Assembly (NCBI GenBank): GCA_027859175.1
Contig: JAQIBG010000470.1
Location: forward strand, 1-33,183
Origin: Planctomycetota bacterium
Lineage (GTDB): Bacteria > Planctomycetota > UBA11346
Direction of reading: 5' to 3'
DNA length: 33,183 nt
Shown here: positions 6,196-12,799 of the stretch, one piece after another
Position numbering within the stretch: the first letter of the stretch is position 1
Layout: each line of letters opens with the position of its first letter
Program-made: the position numbers and the translations under genes
The notes under the pieces: generated by a model
Seen by the model: only the letters and a program-made list of their open reading frames with translations
Databases searched by the model: none
Told to the model about the DNA's origin: nothing

Positions 6196-7827
6196 ATGTT
6201 CCAGCACCTGTTTGCTAAGCGCCCAGAGAATCTAAAAGACGATCTTTTGGCTGGTCTCACCGTGGCTTTGGCCTTGGTTCCCGAGGCCGTGGCCTTTGCC
6301 TTCGTCGCCGGCGTATCGCCCATGGTGGGCTTGCACGCCGCCTTCATCGTCGGCCTCGTGGCTGCCATTGCCGGCGGACGGCCGGGCATGATCAGCGGCG
6401 CGACTGGCGCCATGGCCGTAGTCTTAGTGGGCCTTGGGGCTGCGATTCCCAAACACCTCGGGCTCGACGAAGGCACTGGCGGTGCGTGGCTTAACGATGT
6501 GACCCTGGCCTACATCTGCCTCGCCGTACTACTTGCCGGCGGCATCCAGGTGCTCGCTGGCGTGCTACGCCTCGGCAAACTGATCCGCATTGTGCCACAT
6601 TCGGTCATGTTCGGCTTCGTCAACGGCCTGGCGATTATTATTTTCATGGCCCAGTTGACCCAATTCAAAGACCCTGCCACCGAAACATGGCTCAGCACCT
6701 CGAATATGGTCATGATGCTAGCCCTGGTGGTGGGCACCATGGCCACCATCTACATTGTTCCCAAGTTGACTAAGGCAATCCCGGCCCCGCTCGCTGGCAT
6801 CGCTGCGATCAGCGTGATCGTGATTGCGTTTGGCCTCGACACCCAGCGTGTCGGCGACATTGCCAAGGTTGGCGGCAGCTTCCCGAGTTTTGCCATTCCT
6901 GGCTTTGGTACTGATGTTCAAGCCAGTGCCGAGGCCGCGGGCGTTACACTGCCCGGCTTCTGGACCCTCGACACCCTCAAGCTCGTGTTTCCCTTCGCAT
7001 GCATCCTGGCGGCGGTTGGCCTGATCGAATCGCTGATGACGATGAGCCTGATCGACGAAATGACCGAAACCCGTGGTCGCGGCAATCGCGAATGCGTTGG
7101 CCAGGGCCTGGCCAATGTCACCTGTGGCGTATTCGGCGCGATGGGCGGCTGCGCCATGATCGGTCAGAGCATGATCAACATCCAGTCGGGTGGTCGTGGC
7201 CGCACCTCCGGCATCGCCGCCGCCTTGTTCCTCCTCGCCTTCGTGCTGTTTGGTTCTGGCCTGATCGAATTGATCCCGGTAGCCGCGCTCGTTGGCGTGA
7301 TGTTCATGGTGGTGATCGGCACCTTCGAATGGTCGAGCCTGCGCATCCTCCACCGCGTGCCCTTGGTTGACGCGCTGGTGATCATATCGGTCACGGTAAT
7401 CACAGTCGCGACCGAGAATTTGGCCCTCGCAGTGCTCGTTGGCGTACTCCTCGCCACCCTGGCCTTTGCCTGGAAACAGGCCTCGGCAATTACCGCAGAG
7501 CACGTTGACCGCGAAGACGGCGTGCGCGACTACCACCTCCGTGGCGTCTTGTTCTTCGCCTCAGTCACCAGTTTCCGCGATCACTTCGACGTCGCTAAAG
7601 ACCCCGATGAAGTCATCATCGATTTCGCCGAAGCCAAGGTGCTCGACCACAGCGCGATTGAAGCGATCAATGCCCTGACCGAGCGTTACCAAAAGGCCGG
7701 CAAGAAGCTGCACCTACGCCACCTCAGCGACGACTGCAAGCGCCTGCTCGGCCGCGCCGCCACCTTCATCGACATCAACGTGATGGAAGACCCGCACTAC
7801 AAGGTTGCCGACGACCTGCTCGACTAG
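6196..7827 (+). CDS. SulP-family anion transporter with STAS domain
   Basis: A 543-residue inner-membrane transporter of the SulP (SLC26) family, which carries sulfate, bicarbonate or other anions, usually with Na+ or H+. The N-terminus shows the family block D-L-L-A-G-L-T-V-A-L-A-L-V-P-E-A-V-A-F, and about 10-14 hydrophobic segments fill residues 15-435. A cytoplasmic STAS domain follows at about 445-540, ending in a D-x-S-A-I-E-A-I segment where the family has its conserved phosphorylation-loop-like motif. The substrate cannot be told from sequence. GGAG (6184-6187) about 8 bases before the ATG is a plausible ribosome-binding site. The 120-base gap before it holds a short stem (CTGC 6100-6103 with GCAG 6115-6118) and no other clear signal. 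Confidence 0.9.
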   Translation: MFQHLFAKRPENLKDDLLAGLTVALALVPEAVAFAFVAGVSPMVGLHAAFIVGLVAAIAGGRPGMISGATGAMAVVLVGLGAAIPKHLGLDEGTGGAWLNDVTLAYICLAVLLAGGIQVLAGVLRLGKLIRIVPHSVMFGFVNGLAIIIFMAQLTQFKDPATETWLSTSNMVMMLALVVGTMATIYIVPKLTKAIPAPLAGIAAISVIVIAFGLDTQRVGDIAKVGGSFPSFAIPGFGTDVQASAEAAGVTLPGFWTLDTLKLVFPFACILAAVGLIESLMTMSLIDEMTETRGRGNRECVGQGLANVTCGVFGAMGGCAMIGQSMINIQSGGRGRTSGIAAALFLLAFVLFGSGLIELIPVAALVGVMFMVVIGTFEWSSLRILHRVPLVDALVIISVTVITVATENLALAVLVGVLLATLAFAWKQASAITAEHVDREDGVRDYHLRGVLFFASVTSFRDHFDVAKDPDEVIIDFAEAKVLDHSAIEAINALTERYQKAGKKLHLRHLSDDCKRLLGRAATFIDINVMEDPHYKVADDLLD

Positions 7828-7885
7828 CCTGGATTTCACGCACAACCGGATTGGCCGTGGCCTGAGTGCCGAGGTGGGCCACGCT

Positions 7886-8287
7886 ATGCGCATGCTGCGA
7901 CTGCTCATTCTCCTGTGCCCACTGCTACTCGGCGCTGCCGAGCTTGCCGCCGGGCGCTACCGCGCCGCCACCCTGCAACCGACCGAGGCCGCCAGCACCG
8001 CCACCCTGTTCGAACGCCTGCAAGGCGAAGTCGGCGCAATGGAAGTGGAGCTGGTTGGCGACGACAACGCCTTGCTGCGCTCCGGCGGGCAGATCCTGTG
8101 GCTGCACAGCCGCGATGACACCACCATGACCTTCTCCGGGTCGTGGACCGAGGCGGCCGAGATCTTCACGCGCAAAGTGATCATCCCACTGCACGAAGAG
8201 AAGGGCGTCCGCATCGGCGGGATCATCGACGAATGGAGCGGCGGCCGCCGCACCGAACGCATTCTGGTGCTTATCGCCGATCAGTGA
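7886..8287 (+). CDS. Small exported protein of unknown function
   Basis: A 133-residue protein. The ATG at 7886 is chosen because GAGGTGG (7871-7877) precedes it at good spacing and it gives a clean signal peptide (M-R-M-L-R, then a Leu-rich core ending LLLGAAELAAG). A frame-open extension back to 7805 would overlap the SulP end and add a poor N-terminus. The mature part looks like a small beta-rich domain with a repeated hydrophobic/charged pattern. I do not recognise a family. It lies 58 bases after the SulP gene in the same direction and may share its transcript. Its last codons overlap the convergent AraC gene by 7 bases. Confidence 0.7.
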   Translation: MRMLRLLILLCPLLLGAAELAAGRYRAATLQPTEAASTATLFERLQGEVGAMEVELVGDDNALLRSGGQILWLHSRDDTTMTFSGSWTEAAEIFTRKVIIPLHEEKGVRIGGIIDEWSGGRRTERILVLIADQ

Positions 8288-8297
8288 TCGGCGATAA
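8271..8297. terminator. Perfect palindrome shared by two convergent stop codons
   Basis: TTATCGCCGATCA (8271-8283) and its exact complement TGATCGGCGATAA (8285-8297) flank one G. The plus-strand stop TGA is 8285-8287 and the minus-strand stop is 8283-8281, so each arm supplies one stop codon and the ends of both proteins (IADQ and IADH). The two genes overlap by 7 bases. There is no long T-run; a bidirectional terminator is the likely role. Confidence 0.6.
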
Positions 8298-9162
8298 AAT
8301 CGGTATGACTTGCGCCCGCCGTGTGGGCCTGCTGCCAGCGGCGCGGCGACGCGCCACAGGCCGCAGTAAACAGATGGCAGAAACGTGAGGCCGATGGAAT
8401 CCCCACCTGCACCGCCACCGCCCCCACTCGCTCGCCCCGCAACAACAGGTTCCGCGCTCGCCTGATCCGCTCGGATGTGATCGCCTCAACCACGCTACAG
8501 CCACGCCGCGCCCGCATCACACGTCGTAACTGACGCTCGCCAAGACCAGCCGCCACGGCCACCTCGGCCACACTCAGGCTGCCGGCATAGCGCACCGCGA
8601 TACAGGCATCAGCCCGCGCCAGAGCGTCGGTGTCATCGCCGCGCGGCACCGGTGGCTGACTGCCACTGAGCAAGCTGCAACATTCCACCACCAGGGCGCG
8701 CAGCGCCTGAGCCCTGCGCCACCGCGTCAAAGCCGCGCTGCCGGCCTCCAAATGCAACAAGGGCAGGTAAGCCTGCAAGTGCAGCTGATCATGGAGATGA
8801 TTGGCATGCTGGCTCGCGAAGGCAGCCAGACTCACGGCGTCGGGCTCATCGCTCTCTGCATCGGGTTGCCCTGGGTGATAGCCAACAAACACCAAGCGTA
8901 GATCACGCGACGCGCGCGACTGAATCTCGTGCACCACCGCGATATCATTAACGAACAAACTGCCGGCGCGCAGGTCCACCGCATCACGGTCATGAAAGAA
9001 GCGGCCGCGCCCGCTGAGAACCAGACAAAACTCGTGCAAGGCGCTGTGCCGATGCGGATGGTTGGTCCACAACTGGGAAAAGTCGCAATACGCGCCACTT
9101 ACCGCCCGCCCACCACCCGGCAGCAGGCATGACACAGCAGGGAGTGGGCGGTCTTCAGACAC
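8281..9162 (-). CDS. AraC-family transcription regulator
   Basis: A 293-residue regulator. Residues about 35-95 form a cupin-like sensor half (H-R-H-S-A-L-H-E-F-C-L-V-L-S-G-R-G, then D-L-R-A-G-S-L-F-V-N-D). The C-terminal 100 residues contain both AraC helix-turn-helix units: S-L-S-V-A-E-V-A-V-A-A-G-L-G-E-R-Q-L-R-R and V-G-A-V-A-V-Q-V-G-I-P-S-A-S-R-F-C-H-L-F followed by SPRRW. The start is a GTG at 9162; a -10-like TAGGAT lies 6 bases before it with TTGCTG 16 bases further up, so this may be a leaderless GTG start. It is divergent from the UroD-like gene at 9301 and probably controls it and itself. The ligand is unknown; similar proteins respond to sugars. Confidence 0.87.
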   Translation of the reverse strand: MSEDRPLPAVSCLLPGGGRAVSGAYCDFSQLWTNHPHRHSALHEFCLVLSGRGRFFHDRDAVDLRAGSLFVNDIAVVHEIQSRASRDLRLVFVGYHPGQPDAESDEPDAVSLAAFASQHANHLHDQLHLQAYLPLLHLEAGSAALTRWRRAQALRALVVECCSLLSGSQPPVPRGDDTDALARADACIAVRYAGSLSVAEVAVAAGLGERQLRRVMRARRGCSVVEAITSERIRRARNLLLRGERVGAVAVQVGIPSASRFCHLFTAACGASPRRWQQAHTAGASHTDFIADH

Positions 9163-9168
9163 CTCGGA

Positions 9169-9196
9169 ATCCTAGCACGATGTCCGAATCCAGCAA
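9169..9196 (-). promoter_or_regulatory. Promoter of the divergent AraC gene
   Basis: On the minus strand TTGCTG (plus 9191-9196), a 16-base spacer and TAGGAT (plus 9169-9174) are followed after 6 bases by the GTG start. Confidence 0.45.
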
Positions 9197-9224
9197 TTCA
9201 ATGACTGAAGCTTGGCATATCCAT

Positions 9225-9245
9225 GTCGTTTTATCGACGTATACT
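9225..9245 (+). promoter_or_regulatory. Promoter/operator of the UroD-like gene
   Basis: TATACT (9240-9245) is a good -10 box without a recognisable -35. Directly before it is a 4-bp inverted repeat, GTCG-TTTTAT-CGAC (9225-9238), in the spacer region. A -10 without -35 next to a small repeat fits activation by the divergent AraC protein. GGAG (9292-9295) serves as the ribosome-binding site for the ATG at 9301. Confidence 0.4.
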
Positions 9246-9300
9246 GATCGGAGGCCAAGCAAATGGCCGTATCCGGATATCCTCCTAGCCTGGAGCAAGC

Positions 9301-10530
9301 ATGCGCCGCCGCGATCGCGTTCTCGCCGCCCTCAACCACAGCCAACCCGATCGAGTCCCCAAAGACCTCGGCGGCATGCGCTCCACCGGCATCAGTTGTT
9401 TCGCCTACCCACAACTCCGGACTGCCCTCAATCTGCCAGCACGCCGACCACTCATCCACGATACCAGCCAAATGCTGGCCCTGCCCGAGGAAGACGTGCT
9501 CGACGCCCTGGATTGCGACGTGCTATGTGTGGAAGGCAATGGCCTGTGCGCGCCCTTCGCGCACGAGTTCGCCTGGCACGACTACGATTTCAACGGCCGC
9601 CTCCCGGCCCAGGTGCTCAATCCAGCCGCGTTCCGTGTAGACGAGGCCGGCTGCATCCACCAGGGCAGCGGCGAACACGCCAGCCGCATGCCGAGCGCCT
9701 CGCATGTGTTTGAAACCGCCCACGGCGGGCAACCACTCGACTTCAACGCCGAGATCGAACCATGGGACCTCGACGCCCTACGCGCAAACCTGCGCGCACA
9801 ATTGCCCGAGCAGGCCGAACTCGATGCGCTCGAGCAATACTGCCAACGGCTGCGCCAGCACAGCGATCGCGCGATCATGCTGTCTGGGCCGACCCATGGC
9901 TTTGGCTTCCACGGCGGCATCGCCGCCTGGAGTATGCGCTGCGCGCTTGATCCCGACTCCGTCAAAGACATCCACGCCGTGATCACCGAGCTTACCCTGG
10001 AACGCATGCAGCGGGTGATTCCACGCGTCGCCCCGTATATTGATGTTTTGATGGCCAGCGCCGACGACCACGGCACCCAGAGCGCCACCTTCCTCGCACC
10101 GGCCACCTATCGCGATTTGTACCTGCCCTACCAAAGCCAGGTCAATAACTGCATTCACAGCCTAGCGCCCGATCTGAAAATATTCCTCCACAGCTGCGGC
10201 GCGATCTACGAGATCATCGAGCACATCATCGCGGCCGGATTCGACGTTCTCAATCCGGTCCAATGGTGTGCCGGCACCCGCGGTTACCAAGAGTGGAAAG
10301 ATCTGTGCCGAGGCCGCATTGCCCTGTGGGGCGGCGGCGTTAACACCCAACACACGGTGCCGCGCGGCAACATCGCTGAAATCACCAATGAGATCCGCGA
10401 GGTCGTTGCCTACTTGGCCCAAGACGGTGGCTACGTATTCACACCGATTCACAACCTTCTGGCCGAAGTACCGGCCGAGGTCGCCATTGCGATCTACCGC
10501 ACAGCTGGCGCGGTGCCGGTCAACGCCTGA
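9301..10530 (+). CDS. UroD-superfamily protein (methyltransferase-like)
   Basis: A 409-residue protein of the uroporphyrinogen decarboxylase superfamily, but of the branch related to MtaA/CmuA methylcobalamin:coenzyme M methyltransferases rather than HemE. It begins with the branch's R-D-R-V-L-A-A-L-N-H-x-x-P-D-R-V-P, lacks the HemE GRYMxEY signature, and has H297-S-C299-G, matching the zinc-binding H-x-C-G of MtaA-type proteins. Later blocks include N-P-V-Q and W-G-G-G-V-N-T-Q near 347. Many PVC bacteria hold numerous such genes of unknown function beside AraC regulators and sugar enzymes. No corrinoid protein or coenzyme M gene is close, so the reaction is open. It has a GGAG ribosome-binding site and a divergent AraC gene. 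Confidence 0.85.
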   Translation: MRRRDRVLAALNHSQPDRVPKDLGGMRSTGISCFAYPQLRTALNLPARRPLIHDTSQMLALPEEDVLDALDCDVLCVEGNGLCAPFAHEFAWHDYDFNGRLPAQVLNPAAFRVDEAGCIHQGSGEHASRMPSASHVFETAHGGQPLDFNAEIEPWDLDALRANLRAQLPEQAELDALEQYCQRLRQHSDRAIMLSGPTHGFGFHGGIAAWSMRCALDPDSVKDIHAVITELTLERMQRVIPRVAPYIDVLMASADDHGTQSATFLAPATYRDLYLPYQSQVNNCIHSLAPDLKIFLHSCGAIYEIIEHIIAAGFDVLNPVQWCAGTRGYQEWKDLCRGRIALWGGGVNTQHTVPRGNIAEITNEIREVVAYLAQDGGYVFTPIHNLLAEVPAEVAIAIYRTAGAVPVNA

Positions 10531-10549
10531 CGATAGTGCTCGTCAGGCG
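10524..10549 (+). terminator. Hairpin containing the UroD-like stop codon
   Basis: CGCCTGACG (10524-10532) and CGTCAGGCG (10541-10549) form a perfect 9-bp stem around an 8-base loop. The stop TGA (10528-10530) lies in the left arm. No T-run follows. The convergent BLUF gene ends 33 bases further on. Confidence 0.55.
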
Positions 10550-10582
10550 GGCAGAGACCCTCACTGCGCAAGGAGCCGTGGC

Positions 10583-11008
10583 CTAACGCAAGCGCTGACG
10601 AAACTCCAACAGCAGGGTCGACACCAAAGCGTGCGGCTTCACCTCGCCCGCGAAAGCCGTCACGAGTTCACCCATTCGCTCCGGCAAGTTCTCGTGTTCG
10701 CCCGAGGCGTCCAAACACGCCATCGCCCAATCGCCGAATAGGCGTTCGGCCAAGGCCTCGTCGCACAGGGTGGTGACGTCGGTATGCCGCACGTCGGTCG
10801 AAATCCGCGCAAAGGTGCCGTGCACCGCCGCACGCGGCCCTTCGAGCACCTGGAAGAAGTAGCCACCCATAGCCACCAACAAGCCGGTCACCCGCTCGTC
10901 AGCATTGCGACGCCGGCTATGCGCCAGCAGATCCTCAATTTCGTCAGGACCAAAATCAGTAGCCAAGCGGCTGATGTACACGATGCGCCACAGTTCGTCG
11001 GGGTTCAT
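10583..11008 (-). CDS. Short BLUF-domain blue-light sensor
   Basis: A 141-residue protein made of a single BLUF domain, which binds FAD and senses blue light. The residues that make up the photocycle are present: Y11 in R-I-V-Y-I-S, N35 in S-R-R-R-N, Q53 in Y-F-F-Q-V-L-E-G, and W94/M96 in G-D-W-A-M-A. About 40 residues follow the core, enough for the usual C-terminal helices but not for an output domain, so it must act through a partner. The start at the ATG 11008 is chosen because it precedes the domain directly; the frame stays open to 11215 but that part has no domain and is basic. No strong ribosome-binding site. It lies between two AraC-type genes and is divergent from the one at 11164. 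Confidence 0.9.
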   Translation of the reverse strand: MNPDELWRIVYISRLATDFGPDEIEDLLAHSRRRNADERVTGLLVAMGGYFFQVLEGPRAAVHGTFARISTDVRHTDVTTLCDEALAERLFGDWAMACLDASGEHENLPERMGELVTAFAGEVKPHALVSTLLLEFRQRLR

Positions 11009-11136
11009 GTCTGGCAGGGTGCGGCGTTTCTGGTTCGCGACAGTAAGGATCCGGCTCCGATAGCGCTGATTCACCAAACACATACCCGACCCATGCACCA
11101 AGCGACACTCGCGCCGGCCCTGGTTTCGCTTCAGGT

Positions 11137-11157
11137 GCTGCATGATGCAGCGATACT
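11137..11157 (+). promoter_or_regulatory. Operator-like palindrome and -10 box before the short AraC gene
   Basis: GCTGCATGATGCAGC (11137-11151) is a perfect 7-bp inverted repeat with one central base. It directly touches GATACT (11152-11157), a -10-like box 6 bases before the ATG at 11164. A dimeric repressor bound there would block the promoter. Confidence 0.45.
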
Positions 11158-11163
11158 GGCGCC

Positions 11164-11859
11164 ATGAGCCAACGCGGGCGCATTGATTTCCTTGCCGATC
11201 GTGACGAATTGCCACTCCCCGGCCTGCGTCACATCGGCTGGTCGCAATTCGTGGCCGCGAGTCCTGGCTCGCTTGACGCCCATGCCCACGCTGGCGCGTA
11301 TGAAGTATGCCTGATCTTACGCGGCACCCTGCGCTGGTGGGTTGGCGACGGGCACTTCACGGTCCGCGCAGGCCACGTGTTCATGACCCTGCCCGATGAG
11401 ATCCACGGCGGCGACAACGCCATTATGGACCCCTGCGAATTGCTCTGGGTCAGCTTCGATTGCAGCCAAGACCTGGGGATCACGCCCGAGCAAGCCGCCG
11501 CCATCGACCAACGCCTGCGCTCGGCCGCCCATCGCGGCTGCCGAGCGCCCGACGGCCTAGCCACCCACTACCACACCATCCTCAAAGCCCAGCAAACTCA
11601 GACCGCAACCAGCGCCCTACAGGTGCGCGGCGGCCTCGCTCTGCTGCTTGCCGGCATCACCGCCGCCTATACCACGCCCGAGCCGGCCCTGGCCGAACGG
11701 CCGCGGATCGAAGCCGCCAAAAACCTGCTCACTGCCGATCAGGCCTCGGTCACCGAGATCGCGCTGCGCTGCGGCTTCAACTCCAGCGCCTGGTTCGCCA
11801 CCGCGTTCAGGCAACGCACCGGCTTCAGCCCGCGCGCGTGGCGCGAACACCACGCCTAG
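11164..11859 (+). CDS. AraC-like regulator lacking the first helix-turn-helix
   Basis: A 231-residue AraC-family protein. The N-terminal cupin sensor is clear (D-A-H-A-H-A-G-A-Y-E-V-C-L-I-L-R-G near residue 38, then F-T-V-R-A-G-H-V-F-M-T-L-P). At the C-terminus, R-I-E-A-A-K-N-L-L leads into S-V-T-E-I-A-L-R-C-G-F-N-S-S-A-W-F-A-T-A-F and G-F-S-P-R-A-W-R, the second helix-turn-helix. The first unit, which should fill about 45 residues before R-I-E-A-A-K, is missing: the sensor half joins directly by a Pro/Ala-rich link. The reading frame is intact, so this looks like an internal deletion or a special class rather than a frameshift. DNA binding would need dimers. It is divergent from the BLUF gene, so control by or with that sensor is possible. 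Confidence 0.8.
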   Translation: MSQRGRIDFLADRDELPLPGLRHIGWSQFVAASPGSLDAHAHAGAYEVCLILRGTLRWWVGDGHFTVRAGHVFMTLPDEIHGGDNAIMDPCELLWVSFDCSQDLGITPEQAAAIDQRLRSAAHRGCRAPDGLATHYHTILKAQQTQTATSALQVRGGLALLLAGITAAYTTPEPALAERPRIEAAKNLLTADQASVTEIALRCGFNSSAWFATAFRQRTGFSPRAWREHHA

Positions 11860-11888
11860 CAGGCTGGTCGTTCTCAAGAGCCTGCTAG
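11856..11888. terminator. Inverted repeat carrying both stop codons of convergent AraC genes
   Basis: CTAGCAGGCT (11856-11865) and AGCCTGCTAG (11879-11888) are exact complements around a 13-base loop. The plus-strand TAG (11857-11859) lies in the left arm and the minus-strand TAG (11887-11885) in the right arm. No long T-run. A shared bidirectional terminator is likely. Confidence 0.6.
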
Positions 11889-12709
11889 ACACTGGCGTTG
11901 CGATTGAGCTCGCGATAGCGGCGCGGCGCGATCGCGTGCTCGCCGGTAAAACAGCGGGTGAAATAGCTCTGCGATGAAAAGCCGAGGGCGTAGGCAATGT
12001 CGGTGAGGCTACGCTCGGTCGTCACCAGAAGGTCGGCCGCGCGCCGTGCGCGGCAGCGATTGAGCCAGGTTGAGGGCGTGCAATCGAGATAGCGCCTGAA
12101 GCTCCGCGCGATGTGGGCTGCGTCACGGCCACAGATCGCCGGCAGGTCGGCCACTGTGATGCCATCTTCCAGCGCGTCGTCGATGGCCGCTAAACCTTGT
12201 TGCAGCCAGGCCGGCAAGGCCTCCACCCCATCGCGCTCAATCGCGAGATCAAAACAACTCGCCAGCGCCAACACCGTAGCACTACGGCGCGAGCGCCGCG
12301 CCAAGGCGCGCTCAAACACAAAAGCCAGATGCTCACGCCGCGCCGGCGACAGCCGAAACGAGGGCGCTTGCGGCAGACGCATCGCCTGCGCCAGCCAGGC
12401 TGAGGCCTCGCATTCACTCGCAACCGCCACCAGCACTTTCGGTGCCACCGTCAGGTTGATGAAGTCGGCCGACTGCCCAACCAACTCATGCACATCGCCC
12501 TCACGGATGAACACCAGATCACCGACCGCAAAACTGCGCATCACGCCGTTGATCCGCTGCCGCAGCTCCCCCCGCAGCAGCAAGGTCCACTCGCAAAAGT
12601 CGCGATGGCTGTGGGCCTCGAAGCGATAGGTCCCTGGATGATCAACCCGATTGCCGCCGTGGGCATGGCCCGGACGAATCAACTGGCTGCTGTCGAGGAT
12701 ACGCGGCAT
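11885..12709 (-). CDS. AraC-family regulator, divergent from beta-mannosidase
   Basis: A regulator of 274 residues from the ATG at 12709; a TTG two codons upstream (12715) is also in frame. The N-terminal cupin half has E-A-H-S-H-R-D-F-C-E-W-T-L-L-L-R-G-E near 34-50 and F-A-V-G-D-L-V-F-I-R-E-G-D-V-H-E. The C-terminus has both helix-turn-helix units: T-V-A-D-L-P-A-I-C-G-R-D-A-A-H-I-A-R-S-F and S-L-T-D-I-A-Y-A-L-G-F-S-S-Q-S-Y-F-T-R-C-F, then A-P-R-R-Y-R-E. The gene is transcribed away from the GH2 beta-mannosidase gene 90 bases off, which makes it the likely local regulator of that enzyme and of itself, probably sensing a mannose-containing sugar. Confidence 0.88.
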   Translation of the reverse strand: MPRILDSSQLIRPGHAHGGNRVDHPGTYRFEAHSHRDFCEWTLLLRGELRQRINGVMRSFAVGDLVFIREGDVHELVGQSADFINLTVAPKVLVAVASECEASAWLAQAMRLPQAPSFRLSPARREHLAFVFERALARRSRRSATVLALASCFDLAIERDGVEALPAWLQQGLAAIDDALEDGITVADLPAICGRDAAHIARSFRRYLDCTPSTWLNRCRARRAADLLVTTERSLTDIAYALGFSSQSYFTRCFTGEHAIAPRRYRELNRNASV

Positions 12710-12712
12710 ATC

Positions 12713-12742
12713 CAAATATCAAATATGTGCAAAAAAGTACAA
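12713..12742 (-). promoter_or_regulatory. AraC promoter with tandem direct repeat
   Basis: On the minus strand TTGTAC (plus 12737-12742), a 16-base spacer and GATATT (plus 12715-12720) precede the ATG at 12709 by 5 bases. Two back-to-back CAAATAT copies (12713-12726) overlap the -10. Direct repeats are the usual operator form for AraC proteins, and this AT-rich patch stands out in GC-rich DNA. On the plus strand TAGGCT (12773-12778) could be the -10 for beta-mannosidase. Confidence 0.45.
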
Positions 12743-12799
12743 GGGGCTGAAAGACACCGAAGCGCCAGCCACTAGGCTACGCCAGCAAGGAAACCAAGC

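Noticed and set aside
6718-7536. Minus-strand open frame of 272 codons within the SulP gene
   Set aside because: His/Gln/Ala/Gly-rich shadow; the plus-strand frame is a clear membrane transporter.
9129-9713. Plus-strand frame of 194 codons over the start of the UroD-like gene
   Set aside because: Runs through the divergent promoter region and is Arg/Pro-rich; the other frame has a ribosome-binding site and family motifs.
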